From contig JAJSPD010000010.1 in the NCBI GenBank assembly GCA_021307315.1, forward strand, positions 310,001-374,000: a stretch of 64,000 nucleotides of DNA, written 5' to 3'. Both the position numbers and the translations under genes were made by a program. Below are positions 24,950 through 34,706 of the stretch, piece by piece. The notes beneath the pieces were generated by a model. That model ran no database searches, had not been told where the DNA came from, and was given only the letters and a program-made list of their open reading frames with translations. This DNA comes from Bisporella sp. PMI_857. Lineage: Eukaryota > Ascomycota > Leotiomycetes > Helotiales > Helotiaceae. Each line of letters begins with the position of its first letter. Position 1 is the first letter of the stretch.

Positions 24950-25443
24950 CTAAGCGCTATAAGTAATCGCCACCAGTTGAACCACCCCGACAATTGCTTC
25001 TTTTATCAAATTTGAACAATAGTCAAAATCGGAAATGCTAAACGCGCACTACTCTTGACGAAGTAAGAGGTTACGAGGAAATAGATCCGCGCCATCATTC
25101 ATCAAATTCATGATGTGACGAACTGTCATGGACATAATAGCTCCGTGCGCCATCATGCATTGCATGGAGCAAGATCCCCTTGATTACTTCATGAGCTTTT
25201 ATGGATGTGTTTATCGAAGAAAGAATGATAGAGCCAGAAAGTACGAGATCTAGTAATTTATTATGTGATCAATTCTCAATTAATGTATTTACACAAGAAT
25301 CTGGAATAGTGAGCATGTTTTTCATGCATATCTACTGAGCGAGGTATACCGGCTGCACTTCAACAGGAGATATCAGACGCTTTTATGCCGTCTAAAATTC
25401 CGCGGCCATGGTTGTAGTAATACAAGCTAAAAAGGGCAATATC

Positions 25444-28057
25444 TCATCTCGAAAGATTTCCCTTGACCCATCCATTCACCACAGGTCGTCCTTCGATCGC
25501 AACTTCACCAATGCCGGTTACATCACCAGCTCCCTCGTTAACCCACTTATGCAGAAGATCATTGCTCTCCTTGGGCTTCACATCAGGTCCTCGTGTGCCA
25601 ATAGTAACATGTGCTATGGCATTGGTGCATTCCCAGTCCTCATCAACAAGTCTAGCAACAATTGCCATGATACGATCATCCCAAACGACTCGCTCCAGTT
25701 GCACCTTGCAGTCGCCCAGCTTATTCTCGGCGCTACCTGCTTGCTCGTGGATTTCGCTGTACTTGGTCCAAAGCTCTGGATGCGAGCTCGCGGAAGCACG
25801 ATGGATGAGTGTTACATGAAACTCTGGTTGGACACGACGAGTTTGCTGCAGTTGCTTGAAAAATCTACCCTTGTTACTGGAGACGGAGCCAAAGGCAGTC
25901 TCCAAAGCATTAAGGATATCATTTTTTGGTAGCGTAACGGAAACATACTCCAGGGGCTTCTTCTTCTTGGCATTTTGAATTGGTTGTGGCTTGAGTATCA
26001 TTAGCTTTGGTCAAAATTTGATATGGTGCAAACCGTACCTTCTGATGCTTTTGGTGCTTACTATGCTGGTTTTTGGGACCTGCTCCACGATCTGGGATGG
26101 TGTGTCTGATGTCAGGTTTGTAGTCGCGAAGAGCAAGTTTGATCGCATCGTCTAAGTCGTCACTAGAGGGCATGTCGGTGAAGAGCTTAGGATAGATAGT
26201 ATGCAACGAGGAAATCACAGTCTCCAAATTTTGCCGAGACTCCAGGGTAGGATCAAGATCAATAACTGCATCGAACCCATCATCAGGAGGCGCATTCGGG
26301 TTTAGAGGCTCATAGCGATGGATGAATCCTTCCATGATACCAATGACTTTAGTCTGATCCGAAGCTGCTTGAATAGTTTGATGATTGTCACCACGAGAAA
26401 ACACTCGGTCTTGGGTTACCTTTCGAATTCTATCGATAGCTTCTGGAGAGTGCACAAAATTCAAGGCAACAAGCCGTGCATGAAGGTGGGTTTTGTGCAC
26501 GTCGTTGATGATCTGATCTCGTTCGTGCTTTTGTGCATTGTTTCGATCTGCAAACACTACAGGAGCAGACTCAAGCTGAAATAAGACTTCCTTAGTAAAT
26601 CGTGGTGGTCGACCTTTGCCCACTATGTTGTCATTTTGTACAACACCCCAGTTGAAGAGATGTTGAAGGGCAATTGCGATTGTTGTCTTTCCACATCCCA
26701 GAGTCGCAATTGGCACTAATATAACATCTTTTCGAGTCTCGCCCGGCGCGCCTCCAGTCAGCGCATACTCTTGTCGAATGATGTCTGAACCCTTTAAATT
26801 CTTCTCCTTCAAGAAGTCATCTCGTAGCTTGATGATGCCATGGTTGGCGGCATATTCCCTCGCCATCTTTGAGTTCTCAGCCAGCTTTCTTCGTGCGAAA
26901 AGCAGGTACTCCTCAGTAATCTGGACGTGTTTCTTGTAACGAGGTGGTTTTCCAGAAATCAAGGCTTTGGTACATTCACGCCACTGCCGATACATGAGAT
27001 ATGGCTCCTCGAACTTGTACTTGAAAAACCAATCGGTATACTTATTTGAAGACGATGAGCGGGCTTTGCAGCGAATCACAAAGCCCTCGACATCTCGTCC
27101 ATTATATGTACCAGTCTCGGCGACTCTTTCCAAAAAGGTCTCCATTTCCTGGACTTCCTCAATGACCAGGAAATCTGTCTTTCGAAAGCCCCATTCATTA
27201 GCAAAGGCATGAACTTGAGGGCCTGAATATGTCATGAATTCCGGCAGGTTGATGTTGATACCATGGAGGTAGAGCCCCGCAGCATCCTTGCCATAAGCTA
27301 GAATATGCTCTTCGAATTCGTCGTCACAGAGCTCAGCAACAGCTGTTGCATTTCTTTTCCTCAATTCTTGGGCAAGCTCGGCACGTGTCTTCCCAACAGA
27401 TGCGAGGTGCCGATCAACCCATCTCTCTCCTGCCTCGGCATGGCTCAAGTCGGTATCGATCCGAGCACCGGTCGAGTGTTTACTGCATACCAGAAGTGTG
27501 CCATCATGTAGCCCACTGATGAATATAATACAGCCGTTCTCCTTCAAGCTCAATTCGTATGGACCTTTGGTGTTATTCTCGATATTTCTCCATTTGGTTG
27601 CATTAACCTCATCTATGTTGAAAAACTTGTCATAGCCTCTAATTGTAATCTCAGACTGCCCCTTCTCATTCTTAGCAGTGAACAGCCCTCGAGCATACGT
27701 TGGAAGGTCATCACGCTTATAATCCCAATCTTGGAAACGCCATGAGGTAACTGTCAACTTTTCTGGGGAGTTCTGGACATCAAACTGGGTTCTCTTGCAG
27801 CTGAAAGTCTTCTTTCCCTTGCCTGAATCCTTGGAGCTGCCATGAATAAGGTTGCTGATCAGATCTTGCACCTCCTGCACATTTTGTGGCTCATATGGTA
27901 ATTTCCCAAGATCAGCCATGATTGCTGATTTCTGTTGAGCTTCTGGTAGAGTAAGAAACGGTTTTGGATTGGTTGACAAGGAGGTTGAAGAGTTGCGAAG
28001 AAAAGCAAGTCGACTAGAACTGAATTTGAAAGAGGTAAAGATGAATGTCTTTAACAT
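25444..28057 (-). CDS. trl1: fungal tRNA ligase
   Basis: Two exons: 28057-26039 and 25989-25444, with a 49-nt intron (GTACGG donor, CTAAT branch, CAAG acceptor). Length is 854 residues from the first ATG, or 808 from a second ATG (MADLGKLPYEP, residue 47). The domain order is that of Trl1. First comes an RNA ligase domain with the adenylation motif KENG at 172-175. Next is a polynucleotide kinase with P-loop LGCGKTT near 453-459. Last is a cyclic phosphodiesterase with two HxT motifs (HVTLIHR at about 731 and HVTIGTRG at about 800). All three key motifs are intact. The enzyme heals and seals tRNA halves after intron removal. In fungi it also joins HAC1-type mRNA in the unfolded-protein response. 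The first 46 residues are rich in Ser, Arg and hydrophobics and could be a mitochondrial presequence if the upstream ATG is used. Confidence 0.95.
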
Positions 28058-28506
28058 CCAGATTAGGCAACTTCTGTGGCCTTATAAGTGACTACAGACA
28101 AACAGAGTGAAGGACAGGGAGAGATAGTATTAGTCACCGGGGCTTGACTGCTGGGTATATTGACTCTTTGTTAGATATTCTAGCAAGCTACCCTAGCTCA
28201 GCTGGCTGTGAAGGAACAAACTCAGCCTCGTCGGTCTGACTCCTTTCAAAAAACCGTAATGAGCGCCATGTTAAGCCTCATGCTTAAGCGAAGCACTAAG
28301 GCAAGAGATGGAATAGCGTGAACCTTGTAGCCCTCTAATCTTGTGTCCCACTTCAGCCTTGTATCTCAGGAAACAAACCCCCCCCCCCCGCGCGCCTCAC
28401 CCCTCCACCTCAAGCTGGAAAAAAAAAATACAGTATGGTTTAGCCATCGACCAGTTAGTTCAGTGACAACTTACCGCCCAACTTCTTCTAAATTTCCAAC
28501 CGAGAA
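28058..28506. promoter_or_regulatory. divergent promoter region with C tract
   Basis: 449 bases between the divergent starts of the tRNA ligase gene and the ankyrin gene. They contain a C12 run and an A-rich run about 50 bases later, close to the ankyrin start. Confidence 0.45.
28378..28389 (+). repeat. C12 homopolymer
   Basis: Twelve consecutive C residues followed by GCGCGCC, in the promoter or 5' UTR of the ankyrin gene. Such tracts are length-unstable and prone to sequencing error. Confidence 0.9.
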
Positions 28507-29251
28507 ATGTCGTCTAGAACTCCAAATCCATTCTTGCTAGCGGCAGGTACGTGTGATTTAATTGTAGAAAAAATGTGCTTCAAAAGATGTTTCAATGACA
28601 CATATTATCTTGGTGTACTAATTACCACCAGACAATCATGCTGATCTTCTTCCCCTACTCCGAAGCAATCCCTCCTTAGCATCTTCACAAGATGAGCATG
28701 GGTACTCGCTCATGCATGCAGCGGCATCCTATAACCATTTGGACCTGCTACGGACCTTGGTCAGTGAATTCAACGTGGACGTAAACACCAAGGATGAGGA
28801 TGGAGAAACGGCAATTTTCGTCGCAGAGACAGTGGACTGTGCGAAAATTTTAGTTGAAGAGTTGCATGCCGACATCACCGTGAAAGGCGACGAAGGGAAG
28901 ACTGCACGCGAGTCGATCGAAGAGGATGGTGAATTTATCGAAGTTGCCGTCTACCTGCGTATCAAGGAGCTCGAAGGAATCAATGGGACAAACGAAGCAC
29001 CACTGGTAAATGGCAATGGCGTCCACCATCCACCACCTCTTCCGCAGGGGGTCACACTGGACATTGGAACGATGCGAGAGGAGGAAGCAGGAGAAGTGGT
29101 CGATCCTGAGCTCCGCCGAAGGATTGAGGAGCTGGCACAGCGGGAGGACTTCCAAGATGAAAGCGGGCAAGCGGCCTTACGAGAGCTCATCACAGAAGCT
29201 ATATCTGGAACTTTGGGAGACGGACGTGATGTACGCAGACGAACTGACTGA
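28507..29251 (+). CDS. small ankyrin-repeat protein (YCR051W / SPAP16F5.05c type)
   Basis: Exon 1, 28507-28546, encodes only MSSRTPNPFLLAA plus one base. Exon 2 is 28632-29251. Total 219 residues. Two to three ankyrin repeats occupy residues 15-115: DEHGYSLMHAAASYNHLDLL, KDEDGETAIFVAETVDCAKI, then GDEGKTARESIEEDG. The C-terminal third is acidic with a helical end (RRRIEELAQREDFQDESGQA). The size and order match the small ankyrin proteins of yeasts, whose exact function is not established. They are cytosolic or nuclear. The stop is only 11 bases from the stop of the convergent Rpp40-like gene, so the transcripts must overlap. Confidence 0.85.
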
Positions 29252-29262
29252 TTGCATCATCG

Positions 29263-30584
29263 TTATGCTACTTCCCACACAACAAACTCGTTTTGGGTAT
29301 CTGGAGACTTCAGTATCGTGCAATCCTTTGTACCACCTGACCAACCAGAGCTGAAACCCATGACCGAATATGCAAACCATGATTCTCGAGGTGTTACGAA
29401 AAGCGTTTCAACGAAAATTTTGTGAACCCAGGCAGGGGAGAAGAATCCTTGCCACGTAACTCTGACAAGATTGAGTCTCCTACTTGGGTCTCCCGGAGGA
29501 ACATATCGAGATAGGAACGTGTCTATCCCATCTGCCGGATCAATTCTAGGGCTGTCGAGAGATATCAGAGAAAGCCATTCATGAGTTTCAACGGCAAAGT
29601 CCTCAAAATCATCCCGATAAGCGGAATCAGAATCAGCTGCGGGTGGTTTAAGTGGTGGTACATTGGCTTTGATACCCTTCCTAATGCTCGGGGATGCTGT
29701 GAACCTGACAGGGAAATGAGCGTCGAGGGGGTCTAGTGTTAAAGCTTACCAGCTTGTTAGTAGAACGAACTCCTCTATCAACGGTTGAGCCTACCTGGTA
29801 CTCCTAAGTCACAGAATAGCCACGTAACAGGTATATTGAGAACATTCTTGAAAGCATAGACAATACGATCAAACCCCCTTTTCCCGTGCAGCATTGACGG
29901 CAGGCGAAGGTTGATTTCAACAACTATTACAAGCATTAGAATAGATAAAAGTTTCATGCATGTTGAACCTTACTCCATCGAGGCTTCGTCCCTCGTTTCC
30001 CCTTTACTCCATCAGGCTTGCCCACTATACCCGCCCTCTCATAACTCGCCTTATCCAAATAGAGAGTCAATATTCCTAACCAGATGTGAGTCGTTGCTAC
30101 AGATTGCACATCTATATAAGAAACGTACCTTCTCTCAAAGAATACACTTTGTCCACCCCAGTCCTCCATTCAGAGAGCATCAAAATATTGCCTGTCCAAA
30201 ATTAATCAATGTGCTCCCACCTAGGCGTAGGATTCAAGATCTTTACCTCGTTTGATATATTCATTGAAGAATTCCCCCTCAAGAAGTGCTCCCAGAGGAA
30301 GAATCACGCGACTATAAGTAGGTTTTGCACGATCCGTGAAGAACCCATCTTTCACAATCTCATACAGCCATTCTGGTAGTATAACTTCCACCTAAATCGC
30401 AAAAATTAGCCCATGTTCTGTTATGTTGCCTTTTCATACTTGCCTTTTGGATGAAGTGCTGGTTGAGCAGCGACGCGAAAGGTTTTCTTTTAGTTGGTGG
30501 CTGTTTCGGATCAATATGCCCCATTGTGCCATGTGTGACAATGCACTTGGACTCATGCTTCGTATCTAAAGGGAATCCTAACAT
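29263..30584 (-). CDS. rpp40: RNase P/MRP subunit, Rpp40-like, six exons
   Basis: Exons 30584-30444, 30391-30247, 30191-30129, 30075-29974, 29923-29795, 29732-29263, joined in phase to 349 residues. The exons are too short to stand out as open frames. N terminus: KCIVTHGTMGHIDPKQPPTK. Middle: VEVILPEWLYEIVKDGFF, LLEGEFFNEYIKRGNILMLS, YERAGIVGKP, and VEINLRLPSMLHGKRGFDRI followed by WLFCD. The C-terminal part includes EWLSLISLDSPRI and DTFLSRYVPP. This series fits the fungal Rpp40 family, a protein subunit of nuclear RNase P (tRNA 5'-leader removal) and RNase MRP. Intron 1 needs a GC donor (AAG|GCAAGT), the usual alternative donor sequence. The start was chosen as the first ATG of the conserved block. 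Confidence 0.85.
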
Positions 30585-30809
30585 CTCGGCCTATTTCAGA
30601 GCTGGATGTCTCATTAATCGAGGTGGAAGTTGTGGAGGAGAGACTTTGTTGTCCTAAGCTGGCCTAGTGCCAAGTGACTCACGCTAACCGAAAAGGCGAT
30701 ATTTTTCCACCTGATATCCAAACATATTTACACACACAACACCTCGAAATTTTGTGTCTGCCGGATAGCCTAGGTTACTAATTCTCGGGAATGAATCCAG
30801 ATCGTAGTC
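30585..30809. promoter_or_regulatory. shared divergent promoter of Rpp40-like and TRM11 genes
   Basis: Only 225 bases separate the two start codons. The region must contain both 5' UTRs and probably one bidirectional promoter. Both products act on tRNA, so co-expression is plausible but unproven. Confidence 0.5.
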
Positions 30810-32294
30810 ATGGAGTATATGATCAGATTCACACAAATTCATGAGAAATTTCGTCTCGCAGAGATTGAGGCCTTGGCAGTGCTTGAAGGCTTGAATTTGG
30901 AGATACTTTCATATAAACCAGATGTAAGGAAGTCCGATCATATCTTTATTCTTATGCTGAACTACTAGTCGCCATTCTGTTTAGTCAAGTTACAATCATC
31001 GGATGATGCCATTAAGCTGATACGAAGAAGCATCTTGGCCAAGGCTATCTATGAGCTTTGGGGGCGTGGCTCAACTTACGAAGAGCTCCACGAAGATGTT
31101 CGAAGAAGATCTGAGCATCTATGGCCACTGTACAAAAGCTCATCATTCAAATTCTCAGTCGACGCTTTTCAGGGAACCAGATCATCCTCAGAACAGCGAG
31201 AGTTGATTAATGCCTTCCGATTCCTCGCCTTTGAAGGCCCGATCAAAATGAAAGGTGCGGAACAGGAATTCTGCATCTCTGAAGAATGGGTATTCAATTC
31301 CAGCAAACAAGGTATCGTGGTACCGCATTCTGTCTACCTCGGCAGGTTCCTTCACGTGAGCGAAAGAGATGTTATTGGAAAGTATGATCTCAAAAAGAGG
31401 AAATATATCAGCACGACGTCCATGGATTCCGAACTGGCACTTATCACCGCAAACATCACATTAGCCGCACCTGGGAAATTATTCTATGATCCATTTGTTG
31501 GGACTGGTAGTTTTCCTGTTGCATGTGCACATTTTGGTGCTCTTGCTTTTGGTAGCGATATTGATGGTCGCAGTATTCGTGGGAAAGGGAAGACAAATCT
31601 CTTGGCGAATTTTGTTCAATATGGTCTCACTAATCAGTTTGGAGATACCTTTGTTGCTGATCTTACAAATACTCCGCTAAGGGTAAATCGGCTATTTGAT
31701 GGCATAGTTTGTGATCCTCCGTATGGCGTCCGAGAGGGGCTCAAGGTGTTAGGCCACAGAGATCCGACGAAGGGAAAGACACCTGTTTTCAAAGATGGAA
31801 TAGCACATCACCTGTAAAGCACTTCGCAACCAAGATATACTACGTCTAGCTTCTTACAGTTTGCAGTGAACCTGGGTTTATCCCGCCGAAGAAACCATAC
31901 AGCTTCCTAGCGATGCTCGATGATATCCTTGAGTTTGCATCGATATCACTGGTAGACAATGGTCGATTATCTTTTTGGATGCCCACAGCAAATGACACTG
32001 ATCAAGAGATCAAGATACCACAACATCCATATCTTGAAATTACTAGTGTCTGTACTCAGGAGTTCAATCAATGTAAGTGAGTTTGAAACTTGCAGTGGGC
32101 GAGATATTGACTAGAGGATAGGGTCTAGGAGGTTAATCACATATAGGCGACTTCCTGACTCAGAGCTAGGGGCTGGGGGAGTCCGTGAGCAACGGGTGAA
32201 AGAAATTGGAGTTAGTGCGGATGATCTTAACCCTTTCAGAAAGGGATACTTCCAAGGCTTCAAAAAGGCAACGAAATCAGACACTGCCGCATGA
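30810..32294 (+). CDS. trm11: tRNA (guanine10-N2)-methyltransferase catalytic subunit
   Basis: Four exons: 30810-30923, 30969-31813, 31867-32072, 32122-32294, giving 445 residues (yeast Trm11 is about this size). The N-terminal THUMP-like part starts MEYMIRFTQIHEKFRLAEIE. The methyltransferase domain has a SAM-binding loop YDPFVGTGSFPVACAHFGA at about 211-229. The amino-methyltransferase motif DPPYGVREG starts near 287. The final exon restores WSRRLITYRRLPDSE and ends DDLNPFRKGYFQGFKK, as in the family. Trm11 with Trm112 makes m2G at position 10 of tRNAs. Intron 2 has two in-frame acceptors six bases apart (CAG|TTTGCAG|). The second gives the more family-like HHLEPGFIPPKKPYSF. The intron 3 donor is T|GTAAGT, chosen because it yields Trp and the conserved Arg-rich strand. 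Confidence 0.93.
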
Positions 32295-32831
32295 AGTCAA
32301 ATCGGAGACTTGACTGGGTTTACATATCTTCATCAAACTCTTCATTGCTCTCACCAATGGTAGGATGACAACAATTTTTGGTTCTAGGGTTGAAACAACT
32401 CATTGGTTTGAAGTTGGCAAATATCCATTTCAACACTCCTCATGAGTTCAGCACAAGAAGCTGCGGTTTGAATAAATTATTATAAGTACCCTCGGCCCTT
32501 CAGGACGCTCGTCATTATCAGCAAAGAGTTAAGGCGCTTATGTCGAAAATCTTGCCGTGGAATTCACGATTTGAAAGATCAATAGGTGTACTATTGGTTA
32601 TCACCATATCTAAAGGAACGCCTACACCAGATACAATAAACGATAGCGCCTGCTCAATGCCACCACATAAATCCAATAAATGCTCAACGCTCAACGCCGC
32701 GCTTAAATGCCAGATTTGCCTGCCCGTCACCAAACTCCGAAAACAACCAATGCAACCCATGGGTATATATCAATCCCTTCCTCCAGCAAATCTTCCACAA
32801 CTCTCGCCCGGAGAAACTACCATGACCCGAC
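32295..32831. other. intergenic between convergent genes
   Basis: 537 bases. Frames at 32518-32760 (-) and 32540-32899 (+) show no motif and overlap each other. No gene supported. Confidence 0.55.
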
Positions 32832-33539
32832 CTAATAGAAAACAACCCTCAGGCACCCGTTCGGGCTCGCGATGTCTCTGGTCCCTGATCCTCCCTTGAT
32901 ATACGCATTAATCTGCCCAACCACCTTATTCAAATGATCAATCGTCTTCGTATTCGGCTGCCTCTCCCAGTTGCCCTCCGTACTATCCAGCACCTTTCGT
33001 CCATCAGTAGTGGGCCAGTATAATGCCTTGTCGTCGGCGCCCTTAAAGGGATCCCAATCGAACCCGCCGATTACGTTCCCTCCACACTTGCTGCCCGTGC
33101 ACGTGCTCTGAATCGTCGCGGCACCGTCACAGCCCTGTTGTATACTAATATCCCCATGCGCTGCATGTGCAGGATCATTATCCGCGGATGTCTGAAATTC
33201 CGCCCATGTTCCACCAAGCTTGTTACCGCGCTGAATGCGGCCTTTGAATTTCGAGTCGAGAGGAACGTGTTTTTCTTCGTTTGGACCAAGCGAGACAACC
33301 TGGTCGGGCTTTGAGAAGTCCATTTGTGGGCCCGCTGTCCCATCGCCGTTCCAGAGATTATTGTAAAAATAATATTTCTCCTCGGTGGAACGTGCATTTT
33401 TGAGCAGGACGCCCATGCCTTTGCATTGTGGTTCTGTTGCGGGCGGTTTAGGTCCTGGAGGGGCGGGAGACGGAGCGGGAATTGCCATGGTGGAGGATAG
33501 GAGGAGCGGAACCAGCGCTGCTAGGTATGTGGTACGCAT
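32832..33539 (-). CDS. secreted protein, possibly thaumatin-like fold
   Basis: Single exon, 235 residues from the ATG at 33539, chosen because a classic signal peptide follows (MRTTYLAALVPLLLSSTMA). The frame is open for 40 codons upstream, but that extension is less likely. The mature part begins with a proline-rich linker (PAPSPAPPGPKPPATEP). A domain with five Cys follows, containing YYFYNNLWNGDGTAG, GRIQRGNKLGGTWAEFQTSA and HGDISIQQGCDGAATIQSTC. Alternating beta-type segments plus W-x-x-F and GDIS-x-x-QGCDG recall the osmotin/thaumatin-like fold of fungal secreted proteins. This is a resemblance, not a proven family. It could be a cell-wall or effector protein. An odd Cys number suggests a free Cys or a dimer. 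Confidence 0.75.
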   Translation of the reverse strand: MRTTYLAALVPLLLSSTMAIPAPSPAPPGPKPPATEPQCKGMGVLLKNARSTEEKYYFYNNLWNGDGTAGPQMDFSKPDQVVSLGPNEEKHVPLDSKFKGRIQRGNKLGGTWAEFQTSADNDPAHAAHGDISIQQGCDGAATIQSTCTGSKCGGNVIGGFDWDPFKGADDKALYWPTTDGRKVLDSTEGNWERQPNTKTIDHLNKVVGQINAYIKGGSGTRDIASPNGCLRVVFY

Positions 33540-34706
33540 TGTGATGTGTAGGTACGTCAAGTACATCTGTGTATTATCGTCTCGTGTGCAAGGAGTGGGT
33601 GATCCGGCTTGCGGATAGGAAGGATAGTAAACAGTGGCTAAGTTGATGAGCTGAAACACGAGGAGTGGGCAGTGCGCATATATACCCGTTTATTCTAGGA
33701 ATTATGAACGAGGAGTGCTCATCCAATATCTTAATTCATCCTCGATCCCGCTTGGATGATCTAGTGAAGCTGCACCTGGAAGCACTGGAAGCGCGGGATC
33801 GTGCTGCATGCAAATAGGCGCTTTCATCTTACGAGGGACAATCGTGGCAGATTAATACGTCTTCAACTCTTAAATGTAAAATAAAGTCGGCTACGCTTTT
33901 TTAACATATAATAAGCGCGCGGTTTCCCGCCTCATTCTTCCCAGCCATCTTCATACTCTCCACCTAGAAGAACTCTAAATTCACATACCAGCTCAATGGG
34001 TTATCAATCATCAATTTACTGCTGGGGAGAGAACTTTCTTCCATATCTCCAGCTGGAGCGATGTAGGAGTTGAGGATTTATAACATCCTCAGCCTCGTTA
34101 GGAATCAGGAGTTGGCATCCTAAGCGAGGATCTTATGGCTTTGATTGGATGCAGGTCACGTCTTTGATTACATTCACTCTGTACCGAGACTGAATGATTG
34201 TTAGAAGGAGACGGTGATGGTGTTGGTAAAAGGGAATTAGAAGTTGGATTTATTGAAAAAAAGCTTATTGTCATTGTGAGAGAAAATGGGCTAGGGTATT
34301 TTTGGTGTGATGAATCACCATGCCAGAGATTTCCAACATTAATGGAAATTGGAAAGTCGTAGCAGGACTTTAACCAGAACAAATCTTCGAAATATGGGAT
34401 GATGGTAGGTTCGGCATGAGCTCTGGAAGTTCGCTGTTATCATGGCATACGGCGGTCGAGGGTCGAAGCTATCTCCTAATGTTGTTCGGAATTACCAGGA
34501 TTGTGAAATCTCTTAACCTTTGTATTGTGCACAGTACTTGAAGAGGAATTTTCACAATGAGAAAGCAGAACCCTCAGCTAGATTGAGAATGCAGAGCCGA
34601 GTTGAAGAATGCAGTGTTTGAGCAGTAAGAAATTCTGGAAATAACCGAAATCTCTTCGGGGTGGTATTACACTGCTCCATCAGCTAAGAACGGTCATATA
34701 ATACAT
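33540..34706. other. promoter side of the secreted-protein gene
   Basis: 1.17 kb with no supported gene. The frame at 34098-34382 (-) is low complexity. The likely promoter and UTR of the secreted-protein gene occupy the first few hundred bases. Confidence 0.5.

Larger units (their letters stand above)
21647..25443. other. gene-poor relic zone
   Basis: 3.8 kb without an intact gene. Coding-like fragments on the minus strand (listed separately) are broken by stops and frame changes. Plus-strand frames at 23082-23315, 23788-24096 and 24160-24471 are either antisense to those fragments or have no motif. I could not find long terminal repeats, terminal inverted repeats or transposase motifs by eye. 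Confidence 0.5.

Noticed and set aside
21647..25443. Complete transposable element in the relic zone
   Set aside because: I found no reverse transcriptase, integrase or transposase motif and no terminal repeats by eye. A repeat search against the whole genome would be needed to exclude a solo or non-autonomous element.
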